From: Aldersonia sp. NBC_00410
Lineage (GTDB): Bacteria; Actinomycetota; Actinomycetes; Mycobacteriales; Mycobacteriaceae
Reading direction: 5' to 3'
NCBI RefSeq assembly: GCF_026342035.1
Contig: NZ_JAPENM010000009.1
Location: 62,001 to 126,000, forward strand
Length of the DNA: 64,000 bases
Part shown: in pieces, positions 20,235 to 28,757 of the stretch
Position numbering within the stretch: the stretch's first letter is position 1
How the letters are laid out: the number at the start of each line of letters is the position of its first letter
Made by a program: the position numbers and the translations under genes
The notes under the pieces: model-generated
The model's input: the letters and a program-made list of their open reading frames with translations, nothing else
What the model was told of the DNA's origin: nothing
The model's database searches: none

Positions 20235-20713
20235 CACGCCGAGGCAGGCGGCTGCGCGACCGGGCCCCAGCGGTTCGACGTCAGCCGGAAACCCGGCAGA
20301 TCGGTGATCGAATAGACCACCTCGTAGGTGCGGGCGTAGCCGGTGTGCAGGATCTTCCACTGCCCGTCCCGCCCACGCACATAGCGATCGTCGTAGTAGG
20401 CGGCACCGCGCATCAGCATGTTGTGTTCGGGGATGAGCACCGTGTCGGACTGATACCAGATCCCGGTCGCGGTGTCGCCGTCGACGTCGATCTCGGGATG
20501 GTCGCAGTGGTGTTCGGTGATCACGCGCGGGCCGAGCGTGTTACGCATGAAGCCGATGAACGCGTCCCTGGACTCGAATTGGAGGTATTCGCTGTAGGTA
20601 GCGGTCGCCTCGGGCAGCATCGTCTCGCCGAGGTCGTCCCACGCCTTGGTGTCGAGTGCGCGCAGATACCGGTACTTGAGCCGACCGATCTCGTACACGG
20701 CTTCGAGATCCAT
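20234..20713 (-). CDS. NTF2-like / SnoaL-like domain protein
   Basis: A 159-aa protein of the NTF2-like fold (SnoaL_4 type), with YRYLRALDTKAWDDLGETMLP early on, the central HHCDHPEIDVDGDTATGIWY and DDRYVRGRDGQWKILHTGYAR, which is the usual order of strands and catalytic-cavity residues in this family. Relatives include ring hydroxylating dioxygenase beta-subunit-like proteins and small dehydratases, but no substrate can be inferred. It is coupled to the PNPOx-like gene by a one-base stop/start overlap. Confidence 0.8.
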   Translation of the reverse strand: MDLEAVYEIGRLKYRYLRALDTKAWDDLGETMLPEATATYSEYLQFESRDAFIGFMRNTLGPRVITEHHCDHPEIDVDGDTATGIWYQSDTVLIPEHNMLMRGAAYYDDRYVRGRDGQWKILHTGYARTYEVVYSITDLPGFRLTSNRWGPVAQPPASA

Positions 20714-20767
20714 GGATCTACTGTCTCATCATCGGGCCTGATTGAGAGGTTGTTTTGCCCGCCTCGC

Positions 20768-21700
20768 TCAGTCCTGCAGAAGTGGTTCGGCGGCGAATGC
20801 GTCGAGTGTGAAGCAGGTCTGGCAGAAATCGGTGCCGAAATCGGTCAACCGCAGACTCTTCCGGACGACCTTCGGCGCGCGGCCCGCCTTGCGACGGGCC
20901 TCCTCCACCATCGGCTGTACCTCGAGCACCATGTACCGGCCCAGCTCCACCGGGTCGGCGGACACCTCGGCGAGGCCGAGCCGCGTGAGGTTGATCACGT
21001 AGGAGCGGGACCGGGCGAGATGCCGGACGCCGGCCTGCTCGGGGATCGACGTCAAGTCACCGGCGATCAGCTCCGACCCGATGCCGAGCGGGCGATTGGT
21101 GCGCACGTCGACGGTGGGCTGCGGACCGTTGAGCGCCAGGAAGCGCAGCATCCGGGCCTCGTCCGGCGCGAGTTCGCCCAGCATCCGGTCGTAGGCGGGG
21201 TGCACGTCGTCGGTGAAGTACACGTCGGCCGACATCGCGAGCAGTGCGTCACCACGCCGGCGCAGGTCCGCGGCGGTGGCGGACTCGAGCGCACGCCGCG
21301 CCGTCTCCGTGCTGGACCCCTGCGGGATCGTGGTCGGCACGTAGCTGACGATCTCGCGCACCGAACCCTCGGTGACGCCGAGCGCGGTCTGTGCGAGCGC
21401 CCGCAACGAGTTCGACGCGCGCTCGGCGATCTCGGCGGAGGTCTCGCCCTCGATCGCCGCCTGCGCGATCTGCCGCGTGACTTCGAGCGAGGTGCCCGCC
21501 ACCCACTGCGTGCCGCGCACCGCGGTACCGACCGCGAGCCCGGCGGCCCGGAACGCACCACGCAACACGCGCGCCTCGGTGCTGATCTGCCGCTCGACCG
21601 CTTTCGGCTGCGGACGCGCCAACTCGGTGGACTCACCGGTGGTGCCGGTGTCGACCGCGCCGGTCTTCCCGGTCTCCGCGCTCTCGTCGGGATCGCTCAC
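20768..21700 (-). CDS. Abi-alpha (DUF4393-like) family protein
   Basis: A 310-aa protein. After a roughly 35-residue disordered N-terminus it has an Ala-rich helical region (60-130), then the part I recognise as Abi-alpha/DUF4393-like (about 160-300: VHPAYDRMLGELAPDEARMLRFLALNGPQP ... TSIPEQAG ... VINLTRLGL ... LRLTDFGTDF). The family is named for a phage-abortive-infection factor, but chromosomal actinobacterial members have no shown defence role. The GTG start lies 1 nt after the DUF445 stop. The C-terminus FGTDFCQTCF is typical of these proteins. Confidence 0.75.
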   Translation of the reverse strand: MSDPDESAETGKTGAVDTGTTGESTELARPQPKAVERQISTEARVLRGAFRAAGLAVGTAVRGTQWVAGTSLEVTRQIAQAAIEGETSAEIAERASNSLRALAQTALGVTEGSVREIVSYVPTTIPQGSSTETARRALESATAADLRRRGDALLAMSADVYFTDDVHPAYDRMLGELAPDEARMLRFLALNGPQPTVDVRTNRPLGIGSELIAGDLTSIPEQAGVRHLARSRSYVINLTRLGLAEVSADPVELGRYMVLEVQPMVEEARRKAGRAPKVVRKSLRLTDFGTDFCQTCFTLDAFAAEPLLQD

Positions 21701-21701
21701 G

Positions 21702-22988
21702 TCACACTCCGAAGATCGCCAGGTGGATGAAGCCGCCGATCGAGCCGAGGACGGCACCGTGCACGAACAGCAACCACTCGTCCTGCTTGGTCGCCGAGCG
21801 CAGCAGGTCTACGAAGTCTTCCAGACTCAGTTTCTCCATTTGCTGCGCGATGAAGCTACGGATCCGGCCGGCCTGCTTCTCGGCGAACGCGCGGTCGGTC
21901 ATCGCGTCGGTGGCGAAGTCGAGCGCCACCGGCGCCAACGCGGATTGGATGCGGTCGTACTCGTTGCTGCCCAGCGACATCACCACCGCGAGCCGGGCGC
22001 GACCGATGGCGCGGTCGACCGAATCGCGCATCACGCTGTCGAGCATCTGCAGCGTCCGGTCGGAGCGCGAACCGCGCAGTAGCTCGTTGGCCATGTTCTC
22101 GGTGGTGATGACGTCGTCGGCGATGATGTCGGCGAAGCCCGCGATGATCTCGGTGCGCCGCTTGAGCATCAGGCCCTGCCGCCACGGCACGTACCACTTG
22201 GGGTGCAGCGGCTCGTAGATCATGTTGATGCCGACCCAGTTGACCACGTACCCGATCACCACGCCGCCGACCGGGAGCACCCACCAGTACGGCGCCACGT
22301 GCAGCAGCGCGACGAGCACGAAACCCATCGGGTAACCGAAGTAGAAGCCGAAGTTCTGCATGAACCGCAGCTCCTTGGCCCCCATCTCGCGAAAGATGCT
22401 GTTGAGCAGCTTCGGGTTCTCGGTGAGATGCCGGATCGCCATCCACTTCGGGTCGACGAGGTCCTCGATGTGGTCACCGAGCGTGGCGGTGATCTTGCTG
22501 GCGTTAGCCGGCAGCTCGCTTTCGACCTTGCGGTACACCGCTTCCCGGGCGAACGAGGGCAGGTTGCGCCACAGCCGCGGGCTCTCGCGCGCCACGATGC
22601 GGTCCACCACGCCGCGGATCTCGGGTCGCGCGACCTCGACGAAATGCTCGGCGATGCTGTCCGGGTCGAGTTCGCGATAGAAATCGCCCACGCTGCCGAG
22701 CTTGGCGATGCTCTTGTCCACCGCGATGCTCGCCATCTTCTCCGCGCGCGAGGGAACCATCCCCTGCCAGCCCATCCTTCGGCCGTCGGGTGAGTAGATC
22801 GGCAGGATCTGGATGCGGCGGTGGAAGTACGGGTAGATCAGTTCGAGGCCGGGCACGCGGACGCCGTGGAACTTCAACGGCTCGAACAACATCAGGACAC
22901 CCGTCCAGTTCGTGACGTAGCCGATGATGCCGGTGAACAACGGGATCGTGATGAGATCCATCAGCAGTTTGTGGTCTACGTCGCCCAC
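21702..22988 (-). CDS. DUF445 family membrane protein
   Basis: A 428-aa DUF445 membrane protein: an N-terminal TM (about 10-33, PLFTGIIGYVTNWTGVLMLF), a long cytoplasmic helical part, paired TM segments near 225-262 (FVLVALLHVAPYWWVLPVGGVVIGYVVNWVGINMIYEPL) and a C-terminal TM (about 408-428). The duplicated GYV(T/V)NW...(M/I)(L/Y)EPL motif shows an internal repeat of the family hairpin. The function is unknown. The GTG start directly follows GAGGGGAG; the internal ATG at 22961 lacks a ribosome site. It ends one nt from the Abi-alpha start, so the two are co-translated. Confidence 0.85.
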   Translation of the reverse strand: MGDVDHKLLMDLITIPLFTGIIGYVTNWTGVLMLFEPLKFHGVRVPGLELIYPYFHRRIQILPIYSPDGRRMGWQGMVPSRAEKMASIAVDKSIAKLGSVGDFYRELDPDSIAEHFVEVARPEIRGVVDRIVARESPRLWRNLPSFAREAVYRKVESELPANASKITATLGDHIEDLVDPKWMAIRHLTENPKLLNSIFREMGAKELRFMQNFGFYFGYPMGFVLVALLHVAPYWWVLPVGGVVIGYVVNWVGINMIYEPLHPKWYVPWRQGLMLKRRTEIIAGFADIIADDVITTENMANELLRGSRSDRTLQMLDSVMRDSVDRAIGRARLAVVMSLGSNEYDRIQSALAPVALDFATDAMTDRAFAEKQAGRIRSFIAQQMEKLSLEDFVDLLRSATKQDEWLLFVHGAVLGSIGGFIHLAIFGV

Positions 22989-23126
22989 CTCCCCTCGACG
23001 CCATTTGCGCGGCAGATCCGCCAGACATACCGGATCGCTGTTCCCCCGCTACCGTGACGCGTCCCGAAGGCTACCGTGCGGCCGGTCACGGTTTGCCGCC
23101 GGTGTGGCGCGCGGCGCGGCCCGGAA

Positions 23127-24911
23127 TCACTCGTGCGCGGCGGCGAGTTCGAGCCAGCGCTCCTCGGCGGATTCCTTTTCCGCGACGACCCGTTTGAGCT
23201 CGGCATCGAGTGTGGCGAGCCGGTCCGGATCGGTGGCCGCCTCGGCGAGTTGTTCATGCAGCACTCGTTCCCGATCGTCGAGTCGCGCAATCGTCCGTTC
23301 GAGGCGGCCGAGTTCCTTGCGGGCGGTGCGCTGGGCGGCCGCGCCGATCGTGGGAGGCGCACTGGCCGTGCCGCTCGGCGCGGCACCGGCTGTCCGCGCC
23401 GGGCGAATCGGGTTGCTCCGGCGCCGGCGTAGGTACTCCTCGATCCCGCCCGGCAGGTTGGTCAGCCCGCCGTCGCCGAACAGCGCCCACGTGCTGTCAC
23501 AGATGCGCTCGATCAGGTATCGGTCGTGACTGATCACCACGAGCGTGCCCGGCCAGCCGTCGAGCAGATCCTCGAGCTGCTGCAGCGTGTCGATATCGAG
23601 GTCGTTGGTCGGCTCGTCGAGCAGCAGCACATTCGGCTCGGCCATCAGGATCCTGGTGAGCTGCAGCCTGCGCCGCTCGCCACCGGACAGGTCGCCCACC
23701 GGTGTGCGCTGGCGGGCCGGGGTGAACCCGAGCCGCTCGGCGAGCTGACCGGCGGAGATCTCCTTGTCGCCGATCATGGTGCGTTCGGCGATGTCCTGCA
23801 CCGCCTCGAGCACCCGCATGCCGATGGGCAGGTCGTCGAGTTCCTGGCGCAGCCACCCGATCTGGACCGTCTTGCCCTGTACCCGTTTGCCCGCGGCGAG
23901 CGTCGTGTCGCCGGCAAGGGCGCGCAGCAATGTCGTCTTGCCCGATCCGTTGACGCCGACCAGGCCGACCCGCTCGCCGGGCGCGAGCCGCCAGGTCAGG
24001 TCGTCGACGAGCACCCGGTCATCCGGCGTGGTCAGCCGCACGTCCTCCAGCTCGATCACGATCTTGCCGAGCCGACGGCGGGCGAATGCGGACAACTGCA
24101 CGCTGTCGCGCGGCGGCGGAACGTCCGCGATCAGCGCCTCGGCCGCCTCCACCCGGTAACGCGGCTTCGACGTGCGGGCCTGCGGTCCGCGGCGCAACCA
24201 GGCCAACTCCTTGCGCGCGAGATTGCGTCGCTTCGACTCCGCCGAATCGGATTGGCGGGCCCGTTCCGCGCGCGCGAAGATCCAGTCGCCGTAGCCGCCC
24301 TCGTAGGACTCCACCCGACCGCCGACGACCTCCCAGGTACTGGTGGCGATCGTGTCGAGGAACCAGCGATCGTGGGTGACGACGACGAGCGCGCTGCGCC
24401 GGGCGAGCAGATGCTCGGCGAGCCACTGCACGCCCTCGACGTCGAGATGGTTGGTCGGCTCGTCGAGGACGAGCAGGTCCAGGTCCTGCACCAGCGCCGC
24501 GGCGAGCGCGACGCGACGGCGTTCGCCACCGGACAGGTCGTCGATCGGGGTGTCCATCCCGAGCCCGGAAATACCAATCCCGGACAGCACGTTGCGAATC
24601 CGGGCGTCGCCGGCCCATTCGTGTTCGGCATCGCCGAGCTCGGCGAGCACCACCTCGCCCACCGACGCGCCCGGCGGCAGTACCCCGCGCTGGGTGACGA
24701 CCGCCATCCGCAACCCACCGACCCGGCTCACCCGGCCCGAATCGGGTTCGGCGACACCGGAAAGCACCTCGAGCAGCGTGGTCTTGCCGCCGCCGTTGAG
24801 GCCGACGACGCCGATCCGGTCACCCTCATGGATGCCGAGCGACACCGCGTCGAGCAGTGGGCGCACGCCGAAGGACTTGGAGACCTGCTCCAGATTGATC
24901 AGGTTGGTCAC
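23127..24911 (-). CDS. ABC-F family ATPase (translation factor type)
   Basis: A 594-aa protein with two ABC domains, no TM: Walker [10 protein letters not shown] and GVNGSGKTT, signatures LSGGERRRV and LSGGERRRL, Walker [14 protein letters not shown] and [12 protein letters not shown], and a charged linker (about 210-250). A C-terminal coiled-coil (about 530-594) is rich in Glu/Arg, as in Uup-type ABC-F proteins, which act on ribosomes or branched DNA. Its ATG overlaps the ispE stop by 4 nt, and ispE-ABC-F pairing is common in mycolata. It could relieve stalled ribosomes; no antibiotic-resistance role can be read from the sequence. Confidence 0.93.
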   Translation of the reverse strand: MTNLINLEQVSKSFGVRPLLDAVSLGIHEGDRIGVVGLNGGGKTTLLEVLSGVAEPDSGRVSRVGGLRMAVVTQRGVLPPGASVGEVVLAELGDAEHEWAGDARIRNVLSGIGISGLGMDTPIDDLSGGERRRVALAAALVQDLDLLVLDEPTNHLDVEGVQWLAEHLLARRSALVVVTHDRWFLDTIATSTWEVVGGRVESYEGGYGDWIFARAERARQSDSAESKRRNLARKELAWLRRGPQARTSKPRYRVEAAEALIADVPPPRDSVQLSAFARRRLGKIVIELEDVRLTTPDDRVLVDDLTWRLAPGERVGLVGVNGSGKTTLLRALAGDTTLAAGKRVQGKTVQIGWLRQELDDLPIGMRVLEAVQDIAERTMIGDKEISAGQLAERLGFTPARQRTPVGDLSGGERRRLQLTRILMAEPNVLLLDEPTNDLDIDTLQQLEDLLDGWPGTLVVISHDRYLIERICDSTWALFGDGGLTNLPGGIEEYLRRRRSNPIRPARTAGAAPSGTASAPPTIGAAAQRTARKELGRLERTIARLDDRERVLHEQLAEAATDPDRLATLDAELKRVVAEKESAEERWLELAAAHE

Positions 24912-25828
24912 GCCCGGTATCCGTCCTCATCGATGACGCGGGTGCCCTGGGTGGGCCCGGTGGCCAGTCGCACCGAGCGGCACACCCCCGCGCCGGAAAG
25001 CTCCGCGCCGACGGCGACCGCATTGTCGTGATCGGCACACAGGAACGCGCATGTCGGCCCAGAGCCGGACACGATGCCGGCCAATGCACCCGCGGTGATC
25101 CCGGCCCGCAAGGTCCGGCGCAGGTCGGGGCGCAGCGAGAGTGCCGCGGCCTGCAGGTCGTTGCCGAGCAGCGGGGCGAGCCGCTCGACGTCGCCCACCG
25201 CGAGTGCCTGCATCAGGTCCTGCGCTTCGCCGAGCCGCGGCGGCTGCCCGCGACCGCGCAGTTTGTCCAGCTCGCGGTACACCTCGGGCGTGCTGAGTCC
25301 GCCCTTGGCGAGCGCGATCACCCAGTGAAACGTGTTGCGCGACAGCACCGGCAGCAGCTTCTCGCCGCGCCCGGTGCCGAGTGCCGTGCCACCGTGCAGT
25401 GAAAACGGCACGTCACTGCCGAGTTCGAGCGCGATCTCGGCGAGGTTTTCGCGGCCGAGATCGAGCTGCCACAGTTCGTTCAGCCCGACCAGCACGGCGG
25501 CCGCGTCCGCGCTGCCCCCGGCCATCCCACCGGCGACCGGGATGCCCTTGTCGATGACGATGTCCACCAGCGGCTCGCGTTCGGCGTGGCGAGCGAGCAG
25601 GGTCGCGGCCCGCCAGGCCAGGTTGCGGTCGTCGGTCGGCACCTCGCGGGCGCCCTCGCCGCGCACCTGCACCGACAACGTGCTCGACGGCACCATGTGC
25701 ACCTGGTCGGACAGCGACAGCGCCTGAAACACGGTGCTGAGTTCGTGGTAGCCGTCGGGCCGTAGCTCGCCCACCGCAAGGTGCAGGTTCACCTTGGCGG
25801 GTGCCCGGACGATGACGGGCGTTGGCAC
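24908..25828 (-). CDS. ispE: 4-diphosphocytidyl-2-C-methyl-D-erythritol kinase
   Basis: IspE phosphorylates CDP-methylerythritol in the MEP isoprenoid pathway. The 306-aa protein is a GHMP kinase with [12 protein letters not shown] (motif 1), [17 protein letters not shown] (ATP-binding glycine loop) and [10 protein letters not shown] (motif 3). GTG 25828 gives the same length as the M. tuberculosis enzyme; GTG 25840 is an alternative and neither has a good ribosome site. Normally ispE follows ksgA; here an acyl-CoA ligase gene precedes it by 65 nt and may supply the transcript. Confidence 0.95.
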   Translation of the reverse strand: MPTPVIVRAPAKVNLHLAVGELRPDGYHELSTVFQALSLSDQVHMVPSSTLSVQVRGEGAREVPTDDRNLAWRAATLLARHAEREPLVDIVIDKGIPVAGGMAGGSADAAAVLVGLNELWQLDLGRENLAEIALELGSDVPFSLHGGTALGTGRGEKLLPVLSRNTFHWVIALAKGGLSTPEVYRELDKLRGRGQPPRLGEAQDLMQALAVGDVERLAPLLGNDLQAAALSLRPDLRRTLRAGITAGALAGIVSGSGPTCAFLCADHDNAVAVGAELSGAGVCRSVRLATGPTQGTRVIDEDGYRA

Positions 25829-25893
25829 GACTGACAGCACGATGTAAGAGCCTAAGTGTCTCGGGCACCAGTACCCGAATCGACCACGGCGCG

Positions 25894-27411
25894 CTAGGCG
25901 CCGCGCAACTCCCGTTTCAGCAGCTTGCCGCTCTGATTGCGGGGCAATTCGTCGACGAAGGTCACTCGCTTGGGCACCTTGAACGGCGCCAGCCGAGCCC
26001 TCACGTGCGCGATGATCTCGTCCTCGGTCACGGTGACGTCCGGGCGCAGCACGACGACAGCGGTGACCGCCTCGATCCATTTCTCGTCGGGAGTGCCGAT
26101 CACCGCGACCTCGGCAACGCCGTCGTGGGTGTAGATCGCGTCCTCGACCTCGCGCGAGGCGACCAGGACACCACCGGTGTTGATGACGTCCTTGATCCGG
26201 TCCACCACGGTGATGTAGCCCTGCTCGTCGCGGGTCACCAGGTCACCGGAGTGGAACCAGCCGTCGCGGAACGCCTCCGCGGTGGCGTTGGGCTTGTCCC
26301 AGTAGCCGACGCACAGTTGCGGCGAGCGGTACAGCACCTCGCCCTGCGTGCCGGGCGCAACGTCGTTGCCGTCGGGGTCGACCACCCGGGTTTCCACGAA
26401 GAACACCGGGGTGCCGCACGACGCCGGCCGCTCCTCGTGTTCCTCGGGCCGTAGCACGGTGGCCAACGGACCGATTTCGGATTGCCCGAAGCAGTTGTAG
26501 AAGCCGAGCTCCGGATAACGGCTGCGCAGCCGCTCCAGCACGGTGACCGGCATGATCGACGCGCCGTACTGGGCCTTGCGCAGCGACGACAGGTCGCGCC
26601 GATCCAGATCGGGGTGTCCGGCCAGCGGCACCCATACCGTCGGCGCCAGGAACAGCGAGCCGATCCGCTCGGCCTCGATGCGGCGCAGAATCTCGGGCAC
26701 GTCGGGCGCTTCCATCAGTCGCACGGTGGCGCCGATCGCCAGGTACGGCAGCGCGAACACGTGCATCCCGGCCGAGTGATACAGCGGCATCGCGATCAGC
26801 GGGTCGTCGTCGTCGGCGAGGTCGAGCGCGAGCAGCGTCGAGACGTATTCGTGCACCAGCGCGGAGTGCGTCATCATCGCGCCCTTGGGTTTCGACGTGG
26901 TGCCCGAGGTGTAGAGCAGCTGGGCCAGGTCGGTCGAGTTCACCGCCGCCTCGAAATCGGGCACCTCCCCGGTCCTTGCGATCTCGACCAGCGAATCGCT
27001 CCCGTCGCGCAGCGGCACGACAGTCTCGATATCGAGGCCGGCCAGCACCGCGTCCAGCGCCGCCCGCTGCGCCGGATCCACCAGAACGACACGGCTGCCG
27101 GATTGGCCGATCAGGTAGCCGAGTTCCTCGCCGCGCAACGCGTAGTTCACCGGGACGTGCACCAGCCCGGCTCGGGCGCAGGCGAGGAAGCCGATCAGGT
27201 AGGCGTCGGAGTTGACCCCGAACGCGGCTACCCGATCACCGAGACCGAGCCCGAGCGCGGTCAGCGCGGCGGCGGCCCTGCTGACGGCGTCGTCGAGCTC
27301 GCGGTAGGTCCACTCCCGATCGGCGAACAGCAGCGCTCGGCGCTGCGGCGTGCGTGCGGCCGAGCGGCGCAGCACGGCATCGACGGTCGTGGAGCGCGGA
27401 TCCAGGGTCAT
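25894..27411 (-). CDS. FadD-type acyl-CoA synthetase
   Basis: A 505-aa ANL-superfamily ligase: P-loop [17 protein letters not shown]5 [30 protein letters not shown] and the C-terminal [13 protein letters not shown] with the catalytic lysine. It resembles medium/long-chain fatty-acid or aryl acid CoA ligases of catabolic FadD type; the substrate is unknown. ATG 27411 is chosen; an in-frame start 18 nt upstream is possible. It is divergent from the WYL regulator gene across 89 bp that hold an 11-bp-arm inverted repeat, so it may be that regulator's target. Confidence 0.9.
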   Translation of the reverse strand: MTLDPRSTTVDAVLRRSAARTPQRRALLFADREWTYRELDDAVSRAAAALTALGLGLGDRVAAFGVNSDAYLIGFLACARAGLVHVPVNYALRGEELGYLIGQSGSRVVLVDPAQRAALDAVLAGLDIETVVPLRDGSDSLVEIARTGEVPDFEAAVNSTDLAQLLYTSGTTSKPKGAMMTHSALVHEYVSTLLALDLADDDDPLIAMPLYHSAGMHVFALPYLAIGATVRLMEAPDVPEILRRIEAERIGSLFLAPTVWVPLAGHPDLDRRDLSSLRKAQYGASIMPVTVLERLRSRYPELGFYNCFGQSEIGPLATVLRPEEHEERPASCGTPVFFVETRVVDPDGNDVAPGTQGEVLYRSPQLCVGYWDKPNATAEAFRDGWFHSGDLVTRDEQGYITVVDRIKDVINTGGVLVASREVEDAIYTHDGVAEVAVIGTPDEKWIEAVTAVVVLRPDVTVTEDEIIAHVRARLAPFKVPKRVTFVDELPRNQSGKLLKRELRGA

Positions 27412-27455
27412 GCCTCGCACCCTAATCACGGGCGCGGGCGCCGAACATGGCTTCG

Positions 27456-27484
27456 CGATTGCGGACTGTAGTCGTCCGCAATCG
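27456..27484. promoter_or_regulatory. Inverted repeat, probable operator for the WYL regulator
   Basis: CGATTGCGGAC (27456-27466), a 7-nt spacer TGTAGTC and GTCCGCAATCG (27474-27484) form a perfect inverted repeat 16 bp before the start of the WYL-domain regulator gene and within the gap to the divergent acyl-CoA ligase gene. Position and symmetry suit an autoregulatory operator controlling both genes. Confidence 0.65.
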
Positions 27485-27500
27485 GTGGCATCGTGGAGCC

Positions 27501-28469
27501 ATGTTGGAGACGTCCGCTCGCCTGCTTCGGCTGCTCACGCTGCTGCAGACCCGCAAGGAATGGTCCGGCGCGGAACTCGCCGATCGCCTCGACGTCACCG
27601 CGCGCACGGTGCGCCGCGACGTGGACAAGCTGCGTGACCTCGGCTATCCGGTGAACGCGGCCGTCGGTGTCGGCGGCGGGTATCAGCTCGGCGCGGGTGC
27701 GGAGATGCCGCCGCTGCTGCTCGACGACGACGAGGCGCTCGCGGTGGCGTTCGGGTTGCAGTCGGGTGCGACCGGCCCGGTCATCGGCATCGGCGAACCG
27801 TCCCTGCGCGCGCTGACCAAGCTGCGCCAGGTGATGCCGTCCCGGTTGCAGCACCGACTCGACGCCCTCTCGGTCGACATCGTGGCGCGACCGGAGGCGA
27901 AATCCGCGGTGGACGCCACGCTGCTCGCAACCGTCGCGTCGGTCTGCCATGCCCGCGAGCGGCTGCGCTTCGACTACCGGCGCCACGACGGCGAACAGAT
28001 GCGCCGCGAGGTCGAGCCGTATCGGCTGGTCCGCTCGGGCGCGCGCTGGTACCTGATGGCGTGGGATCTCGGTCGCGACGACTGGCGTTCGTTCCGGGTG
28101 GACCGGATGATCCCGAAGATCCCGACCGGGCCGCGGTTCACCCCGCGCGATCTGCCCGAGGGCGGCGCGGCGGCGTTCGTGGCCAGCGGAATCAGCCGCG
28201 CCACCACGCAAGCCCGCGCGCGGGTCCGGCTGCACGCGCCGATCGAACGGATCGCGGAAATGGTGCACGACGAGTGGGGCACCCTGGAGGGTGGCGATTC
28301 GGACAGCTGTGTCGTATCACTGGGGTCGGACTCGCAGGCCTCGCTCGCGAAGTGGCTCTCGGCGTTCGACGTGCCGTTCACCGTGCTCGAACCGGCCGAA
28401 CTGCGGGAGGAATGCCGTCGCCTCGCGCAGCGGCACACGCTGCTCGCGCAGCGCTACACCGAGGCGTGA
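27501..28469 (+). CDS. HTH-WYL domain transcriptional regulator (YafY type)
   Basis: A 322-aa DeoR-like HTH (residues about 1-60, LADRLDVTARTVRRDVDKLRDLGYPV) followed by a WYL domain (about 135-215: LRFDYRRHDG, REVEPYRLVRSGARWYLMAWDL with WYL at about 190, FRVDRM) and a WCX extension. WYL domains sense ligands such as nucleic-acid or metabolite signals. The start is ATG 27501. It sits alone on the plus strand, 78 nt before copZ and divergent from the acyl-CoA ligase gene. Confidence 0.92.
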   Translation: MLETSARLLRLLTLLQTRKEWSGAELADRLDVTARTVRRDVDKLRDLGYPVNAAVGVGGGYQLGAGAEMPPLLLDDDEALAVAFGLQSGATGPVIGIGEPSLRALTKLRQVMPSRLQHRLDALSVDIVARPEAKSAVDATLLATVASVCHARERLRFDYRRHDGEQMRREVEPYRLVRSGARWYLMAWDLGRDDWRSFRVDRMIPKIPTGPRFTPRDLPEGGAAAFVASGISRATTQARARVRLHAPIERIAEMVHDEWGTLEGGDSDSCVVSLGSDSQASLAKWLSAFDVPFTVLEPAELREECRRLAQRHTLLAQRYTEA

Positions 28470-28483
28470 ACTCCTTGCGGGAG

Positions 28484-28502
28484 GTACCCCAGGGGGGTAC
28501 CG
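28484..28502. promoter_or_regulatory. CsoR-type copper operator before copZ
   Basis: GGTACCCC-AGG-GGGGTACC is a perfect 19-bp inverted repeat 46 bp before copZ. The TACCC...GGGTA form with G tracts is the known CsoR operator pattern at actinobacterial copZ-copA promoters. Cu(I) binding would release CsoR and induce the genes. No csoR gene lies in the window. Confidence 0.8.
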
Positions 28503-28547
28503 TTGAGGTGACGGAACCTCGACATCGTTTGCGCTAAGGAGATCGAC

Positions 28548-28757
28548 GTGACCACCTCGACCTACACCGTCACCGGGATGACGTGCGGGCACTGCGTGAG
28601 CGCGGTGCGCGAGGAAGTCGGTCGGATCCCGGGCGTCGAATCGGTGGACGTCGACCTCACCAGCGGCCGGGTCGTCGTGGAAAGCGCTGCGCCACTGACC
28701 GATTCCGATGTGCTCGCGGCGGTCGACGAAGCGGGCTACGAAGCCGTACCTGCGTAG
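28548..28757 (+). CDS. copZ: Copper chaperone (HMA domain), CopZ-like
   Basis: A 69-aa single HMA domain with the metal site GMTCGHC (residues 10-16), which carries Cu(I) to the adjacent P-type ATPase. The GTG start follows AAGGAG at about 28535-28540. The next gene, copA, starts immediately after the stop codon (TAGATG), so both are one operon behind the CsoR-type operator. CopA also has its own HMA domain. Confidence 0.92.
   Translation: MTTSTYTVTGMTCGHCVSAVREEVGRIPGVESVDVDLTSGRVVVESAAPLTDSDVLAAVDEAGYEAVPA

Noticed and set aside
20768-21700. Abi-alpha gene as part of a phage-defence island
   Set aside because: The surroundings are core genes (ispE, prfC) with no toxin, nuclease or mobile element; the name alone is not evidence.
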